DNA of 9,514 bases, taken from contig JAOAGA010000063.1 of NCBI GenBank assembly GCA_026415985.1, positions 1 through 9,514 on the forward strand, written 5' to 3'. Below, piece after piece: positions 1-5,951 of this stretch. Below the pieces are notes generated by a model that made no database searches, was not told the DNA's origin, and worked only from the letters and a program-made list of their open reading frames with translations. The stretch is from Pseudomonadota bacterium. GTDB taxonomy: Bacteria; CALINM01. Within the stretch, counting starts at the first letter, position 1. Every line of letters begins with the position of its first letter. The position numbers and the translations under genes were made by a program.

Positions 1-190
1 GTTCAGTATTGGATGCAGAAAAATTTATATCCCTGACTATGGTATTTTTGCCTATCTGATGTATATCTATTGATCCTATATCACCACCTGCTGACCCTAT
101 GGCAGAGGTTATCTTTCCTAACATCCCGACTGTATTAGGATATTCAATCCTTAAAGTGGCACTATAACTGGGGGTTGGCTTAGGACTCAC
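1..190 (-). CDS. NAD(P)-dependent malic enzyme, N-terminal ACT domain (partial, 3' end outside window)
   Basis: Only the first 63 residues are present; the gene runs off the left edge. The translation contains SYSATLRIEYPN, GMLGKITSAIG, GGDIGSIDI and IVRDI, the pattern of the ACT domain that precedes the catalytic part in one class of bacterial malic enzymes (oxidative decarboxylation of malate to pyruvate and CO2 with NAD(P)H formation, cytoplasmic). An ACT domain usually binds a small effector, so allosteric control is likely, but the ligand cannot be told from here. The start is GTG at 190-188, preceded by AGGAGG (200-195) with a short 4-base spacing; an in-frame TAA lies just upstream and no ATG is available before the domain. 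It lies 34 bases after pmbA/tldE and is probably the last visible gene of the nadK operon. The malic enzyme call rests on the ACT domain alone, since the catalytic region is not visible. Confidence 0.82.
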   Translation of the reverse strand, partial: MSPKPTPSYSATLRIEYPNTVGMLGKITSAIGSAGGDIGSIDIHQIGKNTIVRDINFSASNTE

Positions 191-194
191 AAAT

Positions 195-200
195 CCTCCT
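195..200 (-). promoter_or_regulatory. Ribosome binding site for malic enzyme GTG start
   Basis: AGGAGG on the minus strand, 4 bases before GTG. It is the strongest Shine-Dalgarno sequence in the window and decides for the non-ATG start, because no ATG lies between it and the ACT domain core. Confidence 0.75.
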
Positions 201-224
201 TGATTTTAGTTTTTAATTCAAGCT

Positions 225-1520
225 TCATACTCCCGAAACAGAAATTCCTGAAAAAAGGATGGATGGGCTTCCTGTATTACCATAGAATGTTAAGTCATTT
301 CCTACTTCTGTAATATTGCTGAAGAGTTCCTTTAGATTTCCTGAGATGGTTGATTGAGAAAGTGATTTAACAAACTCGCCTTTTTTCAAAAGGTAACCAT
401 CAAACCCAACGGAGAACTCACCTGTTACAGGGTTTACAAGATGCATGCCTATTAAGCTTACAATAACTATAAGCTCCTCTGTTTCATTAATTCTCTGAGA
501 AATATTGCCGGTCTGGTTAGGGGCAATATATATGTTTGTATAGCCATTCTGAGGAGGGACTATAACATTTTTTCTGATTGACCCTCCGTTTGATTTTTTC
601 CCCAACTTTATCCCATAAAAGTTATCATAAAGAAAATCCACAACCTTACCATCTGACAGTAAGTTCTTTTTAGATGTAATAAAACCCTCGCCATCAAAAA
701 AAACTTTTATACTTCCATTTTTTGCAAAAGGATCTTCAAAGATATTAAGTAAGGGTGAAAAAATTTTTTGTTCATCGAAGAGGCTTTTTTTCTTATATAA
801 ATTTTCTCCGATAAAGCTTTTCGCAAAGACCTCCAGAAAATCACAGACAGATCTGCTTTCCATCAAAATATTGAATCTTCCGGTATTAGAAGGGCTTGAG
901 TTAAGTAGTTTTACCCCCCTTTGGTATGCCTTTTTAAAAATCTCCCTCTCATCAAGATCCTTTAAATCATCTGATATTGAATAATCCCATTCGATCTTTT
1001 CATCATCTCCCTTTGCAACCACTACAACAACGCCAAGTGAGTATTTCTGGTATTTTTGTTTTGCTAAACCAGCTTTTGAGTTATAAAACTCAATATCTAC
1101 TTCTTCTCCGCTTACCGAAATACGTTCTATCTTTTTTATGTGAGGGTATTCTTTCCTAACTTCCAGGATTGGTCTTATTTTGTTCCTTAACCTTCTGCCA
1201 TCATATTCCGTCAAATCAGTTTTGAACTCCTGACCATCTTTTATATCAGGGACGGGCAAAACATTGGCCTCATCTTCAAAGGAACTTTTTAATGCAAAAC
1301 TTAAATTTTCAAGAATCAGATCTTCATCGTAGCTTTCCCCGCTTATGTAAATAAAACCTCTCTTACCGTCCTTGAAAACCCTTACCGCTGTATTTAAAGA
1401 AGCGATGAAATCCTCTTTGTTGCTATCATCGGTATTTTCAACAACTCTGACAACCTTTTTTTCCCGCCATATCTCAAAGTCTTTATATTCCTTATTAACT
1501 ATATTAATAATCTTTTCCAT
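225..1520 (-). CDS. pmbA: TldE/PmbA family protein (metalloprotease-complex subunit)
   Basis: A 431-residue protein, close to the usual length of PmbA/TldE (about 450). The C-terminal third is diagnostic: GMHLVNPVTGEFSVGFDGYL (about residues 358-377), then TISGNL, VGNDL and a final GSPSILFSGISVSG block. A VFFDGEGFIT segment near the middle matches the conserved family core. No HExxxH zinc motif is present, as expected: in the TldD/TldE heterodimer the metal site sits on TldD and TldE is the partner subunit. In E. coli the complex trims microcin B17 precursor and degrades unfolded CcdA; the substrate here is unknown. The ATG at 1520 is preceded by AGGGA at a suitable distance. It lies 29 bases after the acetyltransferase gene and 34 bases before the malic enzyme gene, so it is within the operon. 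No tldD is visible in the window. Confidence 0.9.
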   Translation of the reverse strand: MEKIINIVNKEYKDFEIWREKKVVRVVENTDDSNKEDFIASLNTAVRVFKDGKRGFIYISGESYDEDLILENLSFALKSSFEDEANVLPVPDIKDGQEFKTDLTEYDGRRLRNKIRPILEVRKEYPHIKKIERISVSGEEVDIEFYNSKAGLAKQKYQKYSLGVVVVVAKGDDEKIEWDYSISDDLKDLDEREIFKKAYQRGVKLLNSSPSNTGRFNILMESRSVCDFLEVFAKSFIGENLYKKKSLFDEQKIFSPLLNIFEDPFAKNGSIKVFFDGEGFITSKKNLLSDGKVVDFLYDNFYGIKLGKKSNGGSIRKNVIVPPQNGYTNIYIAPNQTGNISQRINETEELIVIVSLIGMHLVNPVTGEFSVGFDGYLLKKGEFVKSLSQSTISGNLKELFSNITEVGNDLTFYGNTGSPSILFSGISVSGV

Positions 1521-1549
1521 TTTTATCCCTGCATTTTCTCTGTTAACTT

Positions 1550-2002
1550 TTAATATAAAAGTTTTATAACCGCAACCTCGTCACAATCGGGAAACTTAGA
1601 ACACTTTATGCAATCAGACCAAATCTTGTGAGGAAGCTCTCTTTTGTCAATCTCCTGAAAACTAAACTTCTTAAAAAACTCAACCTGATAGGTTAGGGCA
1701 AATATCTTTTTTAACCCCAGCTCTTTTGCTTCATCAAGACAGGCCATCAGAAGCCGTGAACCATATTTGTGCCTTCTTTTGTCCTCTCTCACCATAAGAG
1801 ACCTGACTTCTGCCAGATCTTCCCAGCATATATGAAGGGCCGATACCCCAACCAACTCTTCTCCTTCAAAAAGGACAAAGTAATCTCTGATATTATCATA
1901 TATCTCGTTTAGTGAACGGGGTAAAAGCTCTCCTTTTTTAGAGCCATCAAGCAATAACTGATGAATCTTTTTACCGTCAATGACTTTTGCCTTTCTAATC
2001 AA
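1550..2002 (-). CDS. argA: GNAT N-acetyltransferase, short-form N-acetylglutamate synthase (ArgA-like)
   Basis: A 150-residue single-domain GNAT protein. It begins MIRKA, followed by the acetyl-CoA-binding region VREDKRRHKYGSRLL (about 71-85), and has the tail WSDCIKCSKFPDCDEVAV (128-145). That cysteine-rich tail, C131-x2-C134-x5-C140-D-E, is a feature I associate with the short ArgA forms that lack the amino-acid-kinase domain and with the same domain fused to ArgH. The expected reaction is acetyl-CoA plus glutamate to N-acetylglutamate, the first step of arginine synthesis, in the cytoplasm. The usual first Gly of the (Q/R)xxGxG motif is Lys79 here. The start is TTG at 2002-2000, chosen because AAGGAG lies 6 bases upstream; the first in-frame ATG is far inside the domain. 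The gene overlaps the 3' end of recN by 8 bases, so translation is probably coupled. Another small-molecule acetyltransferase function is possible. Confidence 0.8.
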   Translation of the reverse strand: MIRKAKVIDGKKIHQLLLDGSKKGELLPRSLNEIYDNIRDYFVLFEGEELVGVSALHICWEDLAEVRSLMVREDKRRHKYGSRLLMACLDEAKELGLKKIFALTYQVEFFKKFSFQEIDKRELPHKIWSDCIKCSKFPDCDEVAVIKLLY

Positions 2003-3659
2003 TTAGCGCTCCTTTTTTCAAAAGTTCTAAAGCATACTCTCTTCCCTTAGACTTTATATCACCGCCAAGCATTCTTGTAACCTCACTAACCCTTTCTTCT
2101 CCAGCCACCTTTTTTATCACCACATCTATTTTACCATTAATCTCTCTCTTTTCTACTGTAATATGGTTGTCCGCATATACCGCTACCTGAGGGAGGTGGG
2201 TAATGCAAAGAACCTGATGTATTTTTGATATCTCTTTAAGCTTTTTTCCTATCATCTCAGCAGTCATGCCTCCTACTCCGCTATCAACCTCATCGAAAAT
2301 CAGCGTCCTTTCTTTCTCCTTTGGGATAACATTTTTTATGGCAAGCATAATCCTTGAAAGCTCACCACCGGATGCAATCTTATTAAGAGGCTTTTTGTCT
2401 TCGCTTTTGTGAGCAGAGAAATAAAACTCAATTTTCTCATTACCTTTTTCCTGCATCTCTTCAGCAAAATCAAGATTCTCTTTTTCTATCCTCACCTCAA
2501 AATCTGCCTTTTCCATTCCAAGATCTTTAAGCTCTTCTATTATTTCTTTCTCAAAGGATGCCTTTTTTTCATTTCTCCTTGCTGATAGTTCTTCCATTAA
2601 CCTCATGATATCTTTTCTGATTTTCTGCAGATCTTTTTCAATGCCCTCTTTGTAGATATCCAGATTTTTAATTACTTCAAGCTTTTCTTTAATCTCAAGG
2701 AGATAATTTTTTATATCCGGAATTGATTTTCCGTATTTTTTTTTCAGTTTAAATATAAGGTTGAGTCTGTCTTCGATCTCCTCCAAAGGAGATTCTTCTT
2801 CTTTTATCCTTTCGATGAAGCTTTTAATATCTATACAAAGGCTTCTTATTTCTTCTCTCTTTGTATTTAATTCCTGTGGTATCTTTTCTATCTCTGTCCC
2901 ATCCAACGGTAAATCTGAGAGAATCTTTTCGGAAAGAGAAATTTTATCAAAAACAGATCCGTCTCCCTCATAGAGGTGCTGATAAGCTAAAGATAGATTG
3001 TTTATCAGTTTATCTCTCATAAGAAGAATATCCCTTTTTTGCTTGAGGGTTTCTTCTTCATTGTCATCCATAGGCATTGCCTTTTCTATCTCGTCAATCT
3101 GAAAGGTAAGATAGTCTATCTCTTTTTCACGCTCTTTTTCCTTCGACAAGAGATTATCAAGCTCCTTTCTTATTTCTCTGCCTTTCTTTATTAAACCTGC
3201 CAGCTTATCTTTTAAATCATTAACACCGCAATATAAATCAAACATCTCTAAATGATACTCAGCATCATATAGCTCTCTCTCTTCGCTCTGACCATAGATG
3301 TGCAATAGTCTCTCAAGAAGAGATGTCAGCCTTGCCTGTGTGATAAAAGAGCCATTCAAGTAGTTTTTTGATTTACCATCCCTATGAATAATTTTTTTAA
3401 CAATTACAACCTCTTCTCCATTAAGCTCATCAAAGTCAGAAAGACCTTCTTCCATCTCAAAAACAGCCTCTACAACCGCTCGGTCTTCTCCGCCTTTTAC
3501 ATAATCAGAAACACCTCTATAAAAAAAGATTAAAAGGGCATCAATAAGAAGAGATTTTCCTGCACCGGTTTCTCCGGTTAGAACATTAAAGCCTTTCTCA
3601 AAAGAAATCTCTGCGGAGTTGATTATGGCAAAGTTTTTCACCCTAAGCTCAACAAGCAT
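1995..3659 (-). CDS. recN: DNA repair protein RecN (SMC-like ATPase)
   Basis: A 554-residue protein with the RecN layout, matching the usual 550-570. The N-terminal ATPase half carries Walker A GETGAGKS at residues 29-36, preceded by the family-typical LxVKNFAII start. A long charged coiled-coil region rich in Glu, Lys and Leu occupies about 150-390. The C-terminal ATPase half has the ABC signature SGGEL at 430-434 and Walker B LIFDE at 453-457, followed by VDSGVGG and the ITHLPQVA stretch. RecN acts in double-strand-break repair, tethering DNA ends and supporting RecA-dependent recombination on the nucleoid. Its ATG overlaps the nadK stop by one base (TAATG), and its 3' end overlaps the next gene by 8 bases. 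nadK-recN adjacency is common in bacteria, which supports both calls. No LexA-like box was recognised, and control probably comes from the operon promoter upstream of nadK. Confidence 0.96.
   Translation of the reverse strand: MLVELRVKNFAIINSAEISFEKGFNVLTGETGAGKSLLIDALLIFFYRGVSDYVKGGEDRAVVEAVFEMEEGLSDFDELNGEEVVIVKKIIHRDGKSKNYLNGSFITQARLTSLLERLLHIYGQSEERELYDAEYHLEMFDLYCGVNDLKDKLAGLIKKGREIRKELDNLLSKEKEREKEIDYLTFQIDEIEKAMPMDDNEEETLKQKRDILLMRDKLINNLSLAYQHLYEGDGSVFDKISLSEKILSDLPLDGTEIEKIPQELNTKREEIRSLCIDIKSFIERIKEEESPLEEIEDRLNLIFKLKKKYGKSIPDIKNYLLEIKEKLEVIKNLDIYKEGIEKDLQKIRKDIMRLMEELSARRNEKKASFEKEIIEELKDLGMEKADFEVRIEKENLDFAEEMQEKGNEKIEFYFSAHKSEDKKPLNKIASGGELSRIMLAIKNVIPKEKERTLIFDEVDSGVGGMTAEMIGKKLKEISKIHQVLCITHLPQVAVYADNHITVEKREINGKIDVVIKKVAGEERVSEVTRMLGGDIKSKGREYALELLKKGALID
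2009..2014 (-). promoter_or_regulatory. Ribosome binding site for acetyltransferase TTG start, inside recN
   Basis: AAGGAG on the minus strand lies within the last codons of recN, 6 bases before TTG at 2002. It supports the TTG start and suggests that ribosomes finishing recN re-initiate on the acetyltransferase gene. Confidence 0.7.
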
Positions 3660-4477
3660 TATCTGATACCCCAGTGAAGCTTTGTCCGCAGTATTTCAAA
3701 ATAGCTTTTAAAGGGTGATTTAACGATGGAAGTAAATATCCCCGCCTCTTTTATAACAATAACATCTTCTTTCTGAAGCTTAATTCCTTCCTGCCCGTCA
3801 AGGGTAAGAAACAGGTCTGTCTCAGACATTATCACTGCCTTTATCTCCGAATCATTGGATATTACAATAGGTCTGTTTGTAAGGGTATGGGGACAGATGG
3901 GACAGAGAATCATGCATCTCAGTTCCGGCGTTAAAATAGGTCCTCCCGCAGAAAGAACATAGGCAGTTGAGCCTGTAGGCGTTGAGACAATAAGACCATC
4001 GGCCCTGAGGGAATATAAAAACTCATCATTAACAAAGGTATTTAGTTCAATTATCCTTGCCAGGTCTCCCTTATTAATTACACAGTCGTTTAAAACAGAA
4101 TCACTTTTAATCTCCTTGCCTTCTCTAAAAACAACAACCTGAAGCATCATTCTTAAAGAGACATGAAAAATCCCTTTTAAATAATATTCCTCAAAGGCTT
4201 TAAAGGCATCATCAGGAGACAACTCCGTAAGAAAACCAAGCCCACCCATGTTTATTCCAATGATGGGAATGTTACTGCCTTTTATTGTTCGTGCGGTATG
4301 TAATAATGTGCCGTCTCCTCCTATGACTACAACAAAATTACTACCATTAACATCAGAAACAGAAAAGCTGTCTTTAAAGATCTCAACGGAGGCATTTTTT
4401 TTTCTCAGCCACTCACAAAACTCCTGCGCATATGATTGTGCCCGTAATGTTTTTTTTGGAACTATAACTATTTTCAT
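3659..4477 (-). CDS. nadK: NAD kinase
   Basis: The product is about 272 residues, the usual bacterial size, and phosphorylates NAD+ to NADP+ with ATP or polyphosphate in the cytoplasm, the only de novo route to NADP. Motifs (numbered from the TTG at 4483): GGDGT at 55-59, GINMGGLGFL at about 76-85, the N-D pair at 132-133 (family NE/D), ADGLIVSTPTGSTAY at about 161-175, CPHTLTNRPIV near 197-207 and DGQ at 229-231. I prefer ATG at 4477 (MKIVIVPKK), which matches how the family begins; an in-frame TTG at 4483 would add two residues. Neither has a clear Shine-Dalgarno sequence. It is the first gene of the minus-strand operon, and its stop shares one base with the recN start. It lies divergent from the Rrf2 regulator, so the shared intergenic region could affect both genes. 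Confidence 0.95.
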   Translation of the reverse strand: MKIVIVPKKTLRAQSYAQEFCEWLRKKNASVEIFKDSFSVSDVNGSNFVVVIGGDGTLLHTARTIKGSNIPIIGINMGGLGFLTELSPDDAFKAFEEYYLKGIFHVSLRMMLQVVVFREGKEIKSDSVLNDCVINKGDLARIIELNTFVNDEFLYSLRADGLIVSTPTGSTAYVLSAGGPILTPELRCMILCPICPHTLTNRPIVISNDSEIKAVIMSETDLFLTLDGQEGIKLQKEDVIVIKEAGIFTSIVKSPFKSYFEILRTKLHWGIR

Positions 4478-4520
4478 AATCAATTTTGTAACATAAATAA
4501 AAACAAAAATGAAATAAAAA

Positions 4521-4545
4521 ATTCTTGACTTAATTACTCTTTTTT
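4521..4545 (+). promoter_or_regulatory. Candidate IscR/Rrf2-type operator overlapping the regulator's -35 box
   Basis: Compared by eye with the E. coli IscR type 1 consensus as I recall it (ATASYYGACTRWWWYAGTCRRSTAT), this stretch agrees at 18 of 25 positions and at 16 of the first 19. The left half, CTTGACT followed by an AT spacer and TACTC, is strong; the right end is lost in a T-run. It overlaps the putative -35 hexamer of the downstream Rrf2 gene, a logical place for autorepression. The match is by inspection only and the region is AT-rich. Confidence 0.4.
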
Positions 4546-4553
4546 TTTAAAAG
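4525..4553 (+). promoter_or_regulatory. Putative sigma-70-type promoter of the Rrf2 regulator gene
   Basis: TTGACT (4525-4530, 5 of 6 to consensus) and TAAAAG (4548-4553, 4 of 6) are separated by 17 bases. A start near 4560 would give a leader of about 22 bases. The spacer contains a run of nine T (4540-4548). A small perfect inverted repeat, GTAT-TAC-ATAC (4553-4563), lies across the expected start site and could also be an operator, though its arms are only 4 bases. Confidence 0.5.
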
Positions 4554-4570
4554 TATTACATACAAATTTT

Positions 4571-4574
4571 GGAG
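4571..4574 (+). promoter_or_regulatory. Ribosome binding site of the Rrf2 regulator
   Basis: GGAG is 7 bases upstream of the ATG at 4582 and fixes that start; the protein begins with the family-typical MKLSTKxRYG. Confidence 0.7.
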
Positions 4575-4581
4575 ATAAAAT

Positions 4582-5037
4582 ATGAAGCTTTCAACAAAAA
4601 TCAGGTATGGAGTCAGGGCGGTATTTGACCTTGCTTACCATTGCGCAGGCAGTACAGGACAGGTTAAAGACATTGCAGAAAGACAAAATATCTCACCTCG
4701 TTATTTGGAGCAGATTTTTCATAAACTGAAAAAGGCGGGTATCGTAAAAAGCGAGAGAGGGCCCAAGGGCGGTTATACCCTTAGTAAAAATCCTGTAAAC
4801 ATAACTATTGGTGATATATACAGGGCAACAGAAGGAAGTTTTTCACTGGTTACCTGCAAGAAACCTTCTTATCACTGTAAAAACATAGAAGATTGCGTTG
4901 CCCAGCCAGTATGGGATATGATATCCAAAGACATTGAAAAGATTTTCGACAGTATTACCATAGCCAAGCTTTGCGAAATAGCAGAGAGTTTAAAAATACC
5001 CCGTGAGATCGAAAAAAAATATATGTATTTCATTTAA
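4582..5037 (+). CDS. Rrf2 family transcriptional regulator with IscR-like cysteine triad
   Basis: A 151-residue, full-length Rrf2 protein. The N-terminus MKLSTKIRYGVRAVFDLA and the winged helix-turn-helix core are clear: KDIAERQNISPRYLEQIF (about 29-46) is the recognition region, followed by LKKAGIVKSERGPKGGYTLS (about 49-68), the wing. Three cysteines at 92, 99 and 105 (C-x6-C-x5-C) sit where IscR has its Fe-S ligands (C-x5-C-x5-C), so it probably senses Fe-S status, iron, oxygen or NO. IscR, NsrR and other Rrf2 branches cannot be separated by eye. There is no isc, suf, nitric-oxide or cysteine gene beside it in the window, so its targets lie elsewhere or include only its own promoter and perhaps nadK. 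Its 3' end overlaps the converging reductase gene by 8 bases. Confidence 0.93.
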   Translation: MKLSTKIRYGVRAVFDLAYHCAGSTGQVKDIAERQNISPRYLEQIFHKLKKAGIVKSERGPKGGYTLSKNPVNITIGDIYRATEGSFSLVTCKKPSYHCKNIEDCVAQPVWDMISKDIEKIFDSITIAKLCEIAESLKIPREIEKKYMYFI

Positions 5038-5878
5038 AAATCTTAAAAACTGCTGAAAAATCAAGCTCTTCTTCTTTATTCTTATAGGTTAGGCCAAAAA
5101 TCTCTTTAGCAAGACTACCCAAAAAAAGCTGAGATTTCAAGTCCTTTGCAAGGTCCTGAAGATAATGGAGATCCTTGTATATTAGAGCAGATGAGAAATG
5201 GGGTGAAAAATCCTCCTTAATAAGTTTCTCTCTCTTTGCGTTTAAAACCATCGAGTTGCCCGCACCCTTTGATAGTATATCAATAAGAAGCTCTCTATCA
5301 ATACCCGCCTTATCTCCTATTGCCAGTGCCTCTGATATCCCAACCATAAAAACACCAAGCAAAAGATTGTTTATTAGTTTAATCTGGGTGGCAAGTCCTG
5401 CCCTTTCAACAAAAAAGATATTACTCCCCAGTATTTTCAGATAGGGTAATGCTTTTTCATATGCCTCTTTCTCGCCACTTACAATGATTGTAAGATTTCC
5501 CGTTGATGCGGGAATTACACTGCCTAAGACAGGGGCTTCTAAGTAGTGCCCTCCTTTTTCACTGATTTTTTTGTGAAAATTAAGAACACTTTTATAGTGA
5601 TTTGTAGTTGTATCAACAATAATCTTATTTTTAAGCCCTGCAGACAAAACCCCCCCTTCTCTGCAGAAAACTTCTTCAACGGCATTACTGTCAAAGAGAT
5701 TTAAGAAAATTATCTCATTTTGCTCAACTAAATCTTTCACCGTTTCAGAAACAGAAACATTAATATCTTTAGCCTTCTCTTTGGTTCTGTTCCAAACGGA
5801 AACCTCTACGTTCTCAGACAAAAGTCTTTTGACCATTGCCTTACCTAAATTGCCAAGCCCTATAAATCCTGCTTTCAT
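5030..5878 (-). CDS. 3-hydroxyisobutyrate dehydrogenase-family NAD(P)-dependent reductase
   Basis: A 282-residue beta-hydroxyacid dehydrogenase of normal length (about 285-300). A Rossmann fold opens the protein with GFIGLGNLGKAM (4-15). VWNRT (28-32) follows the second strand; Arg31-Thr32 in place of an acidic residue favours NADP(H), as in glyoxylate/succinic semialdehyde reductases. The substrate-binding block EAPVLGSVIPASTGNL (114-129) and the catalytic-lysine motif with K167 in KLINNLLLG (167-175) are intact. KDL at 235-237 matches the conserved late motif. Likely substrates are glyoxylate, succinic semialdehyde or another small 2- or 3-oxo acid; the exact one cannot be read from the sequence. 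The start ATG at 5878 has AAGGAG 6 bases upstream. It is divergent from the large metalloprotease-barrel gene (73 bases between starts) and converges on the Rrf2 gene with an 8-base overlap. Confidence 0.88.
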   Translation of the reverse strand: MKAGFIGLGNLGKAMVKRLLSENVEVSVWNRTKEKAKDINVSVSETVKDLVEQNEIIFLNLFDSNAVEEVFCREGGVLSAGLKNKIIVDTTTNHYKSVLNFHKKISEKGGHYLEAPVLGSVIPASTGNLTIIVSGEKEAYEKALPYLKILGSNIFFVERAGLATQIKLINNLLLGVFMVGISEALAIGDKAGIDRELLIDILSKGAGNSMVLNAKREKLIKEDFSPHFSSALIYKDLHYLQDLAKDLKSQLFLGSLAKEIFGLTYKNKEEELDFSAVFKIFK

Positions 5879-5884
5879 TTATTG

Positions 5885-5890
5885 CTCCTT
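5885..5890 (-). promoter_or_regulatory. Ribosome binding site of the hydroxyacid-dehydrogenase-family gene
   Basis: AAGGAG on the minus strand is 6 bases before the ATG at 5878, a textbook position. It contrasts with the divergent gene at 5952, which has no such site. Confidence 0.75.
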
Positions 5891-5913
5891 ATGTTTATAA
5901 TTTTTCTTAGTTT

Positions 5914-5942
5914 ATGTTATTAATTCAAAAAAGTTAAGTTAA
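5914..5942 (-). promoter_or_regulatory. Weak candidate promoter for the dehydrogenase-family gene
   Basis: On the minus strand, TTAACT (5942-5937) and TAACAT (5919-5914) are 17 bases apart, each 4 of 6 to the sigma-70 consensus. A start near 5907 would leave a leader of about 28 bases holding the ribosome binding site. The region is so AT-rich that chance matches are likely. Confidence 0.25.
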
Positions 5943-5945
5943 AAT
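5940..5945 (+). promoter_or_regulatory. Candidate -10 box for the metalloprotease-barrel gene, possibly giving a leaderless mRNA
   Basis: TAAAAT (5 of 6 to TATAAT) ends 6 bases before the ATG at 5952, so transcription could begin at or next to the start codon. There is no Shine-Dalgarno sequence before this ATG, and the -35 region 17 bases upstream (TTATTA, 5917-5922) is poor. It overlaps the candidate promoter of the divergent gene. Confidence 0.3.
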
Positions 5946-5951
5946 ATTCCT

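Noticed and set aside
1-10. Ten-base match of the window start to a stretch near 7842 (GTTCAGTATT)
   Set aside because: It is a single short match lying within unrelated coding sequences (malic enzyme and the barrel gene), with no flanking similarity.
977-1159. 60-residue plus-strand reading frame inside pmbA
   Set aside because: It is antisense to a clearly conserved protein and encodes no recognisable motif.
4480-4494. Four-codon mini reading frame (ATG TTA CAA AAT TGA) on the minus strand just before nadK
   Set aside because: It has no ribosome binding site, and such short frames are expected by chance in AT-rich sequence.
4540-4548. Run of nine T that could mark a terminator
   Set aside because: No GC-rich hairpin precedes it on either strand, and it lies between likely promoter elements.
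5894-5899. TATAAA on the minus strand as the -10 box of the dehydrogenase-family gene
   Set aside because: Transcription from it would start within the AAGGAG ribosome binding site, removing it from the mRNA.
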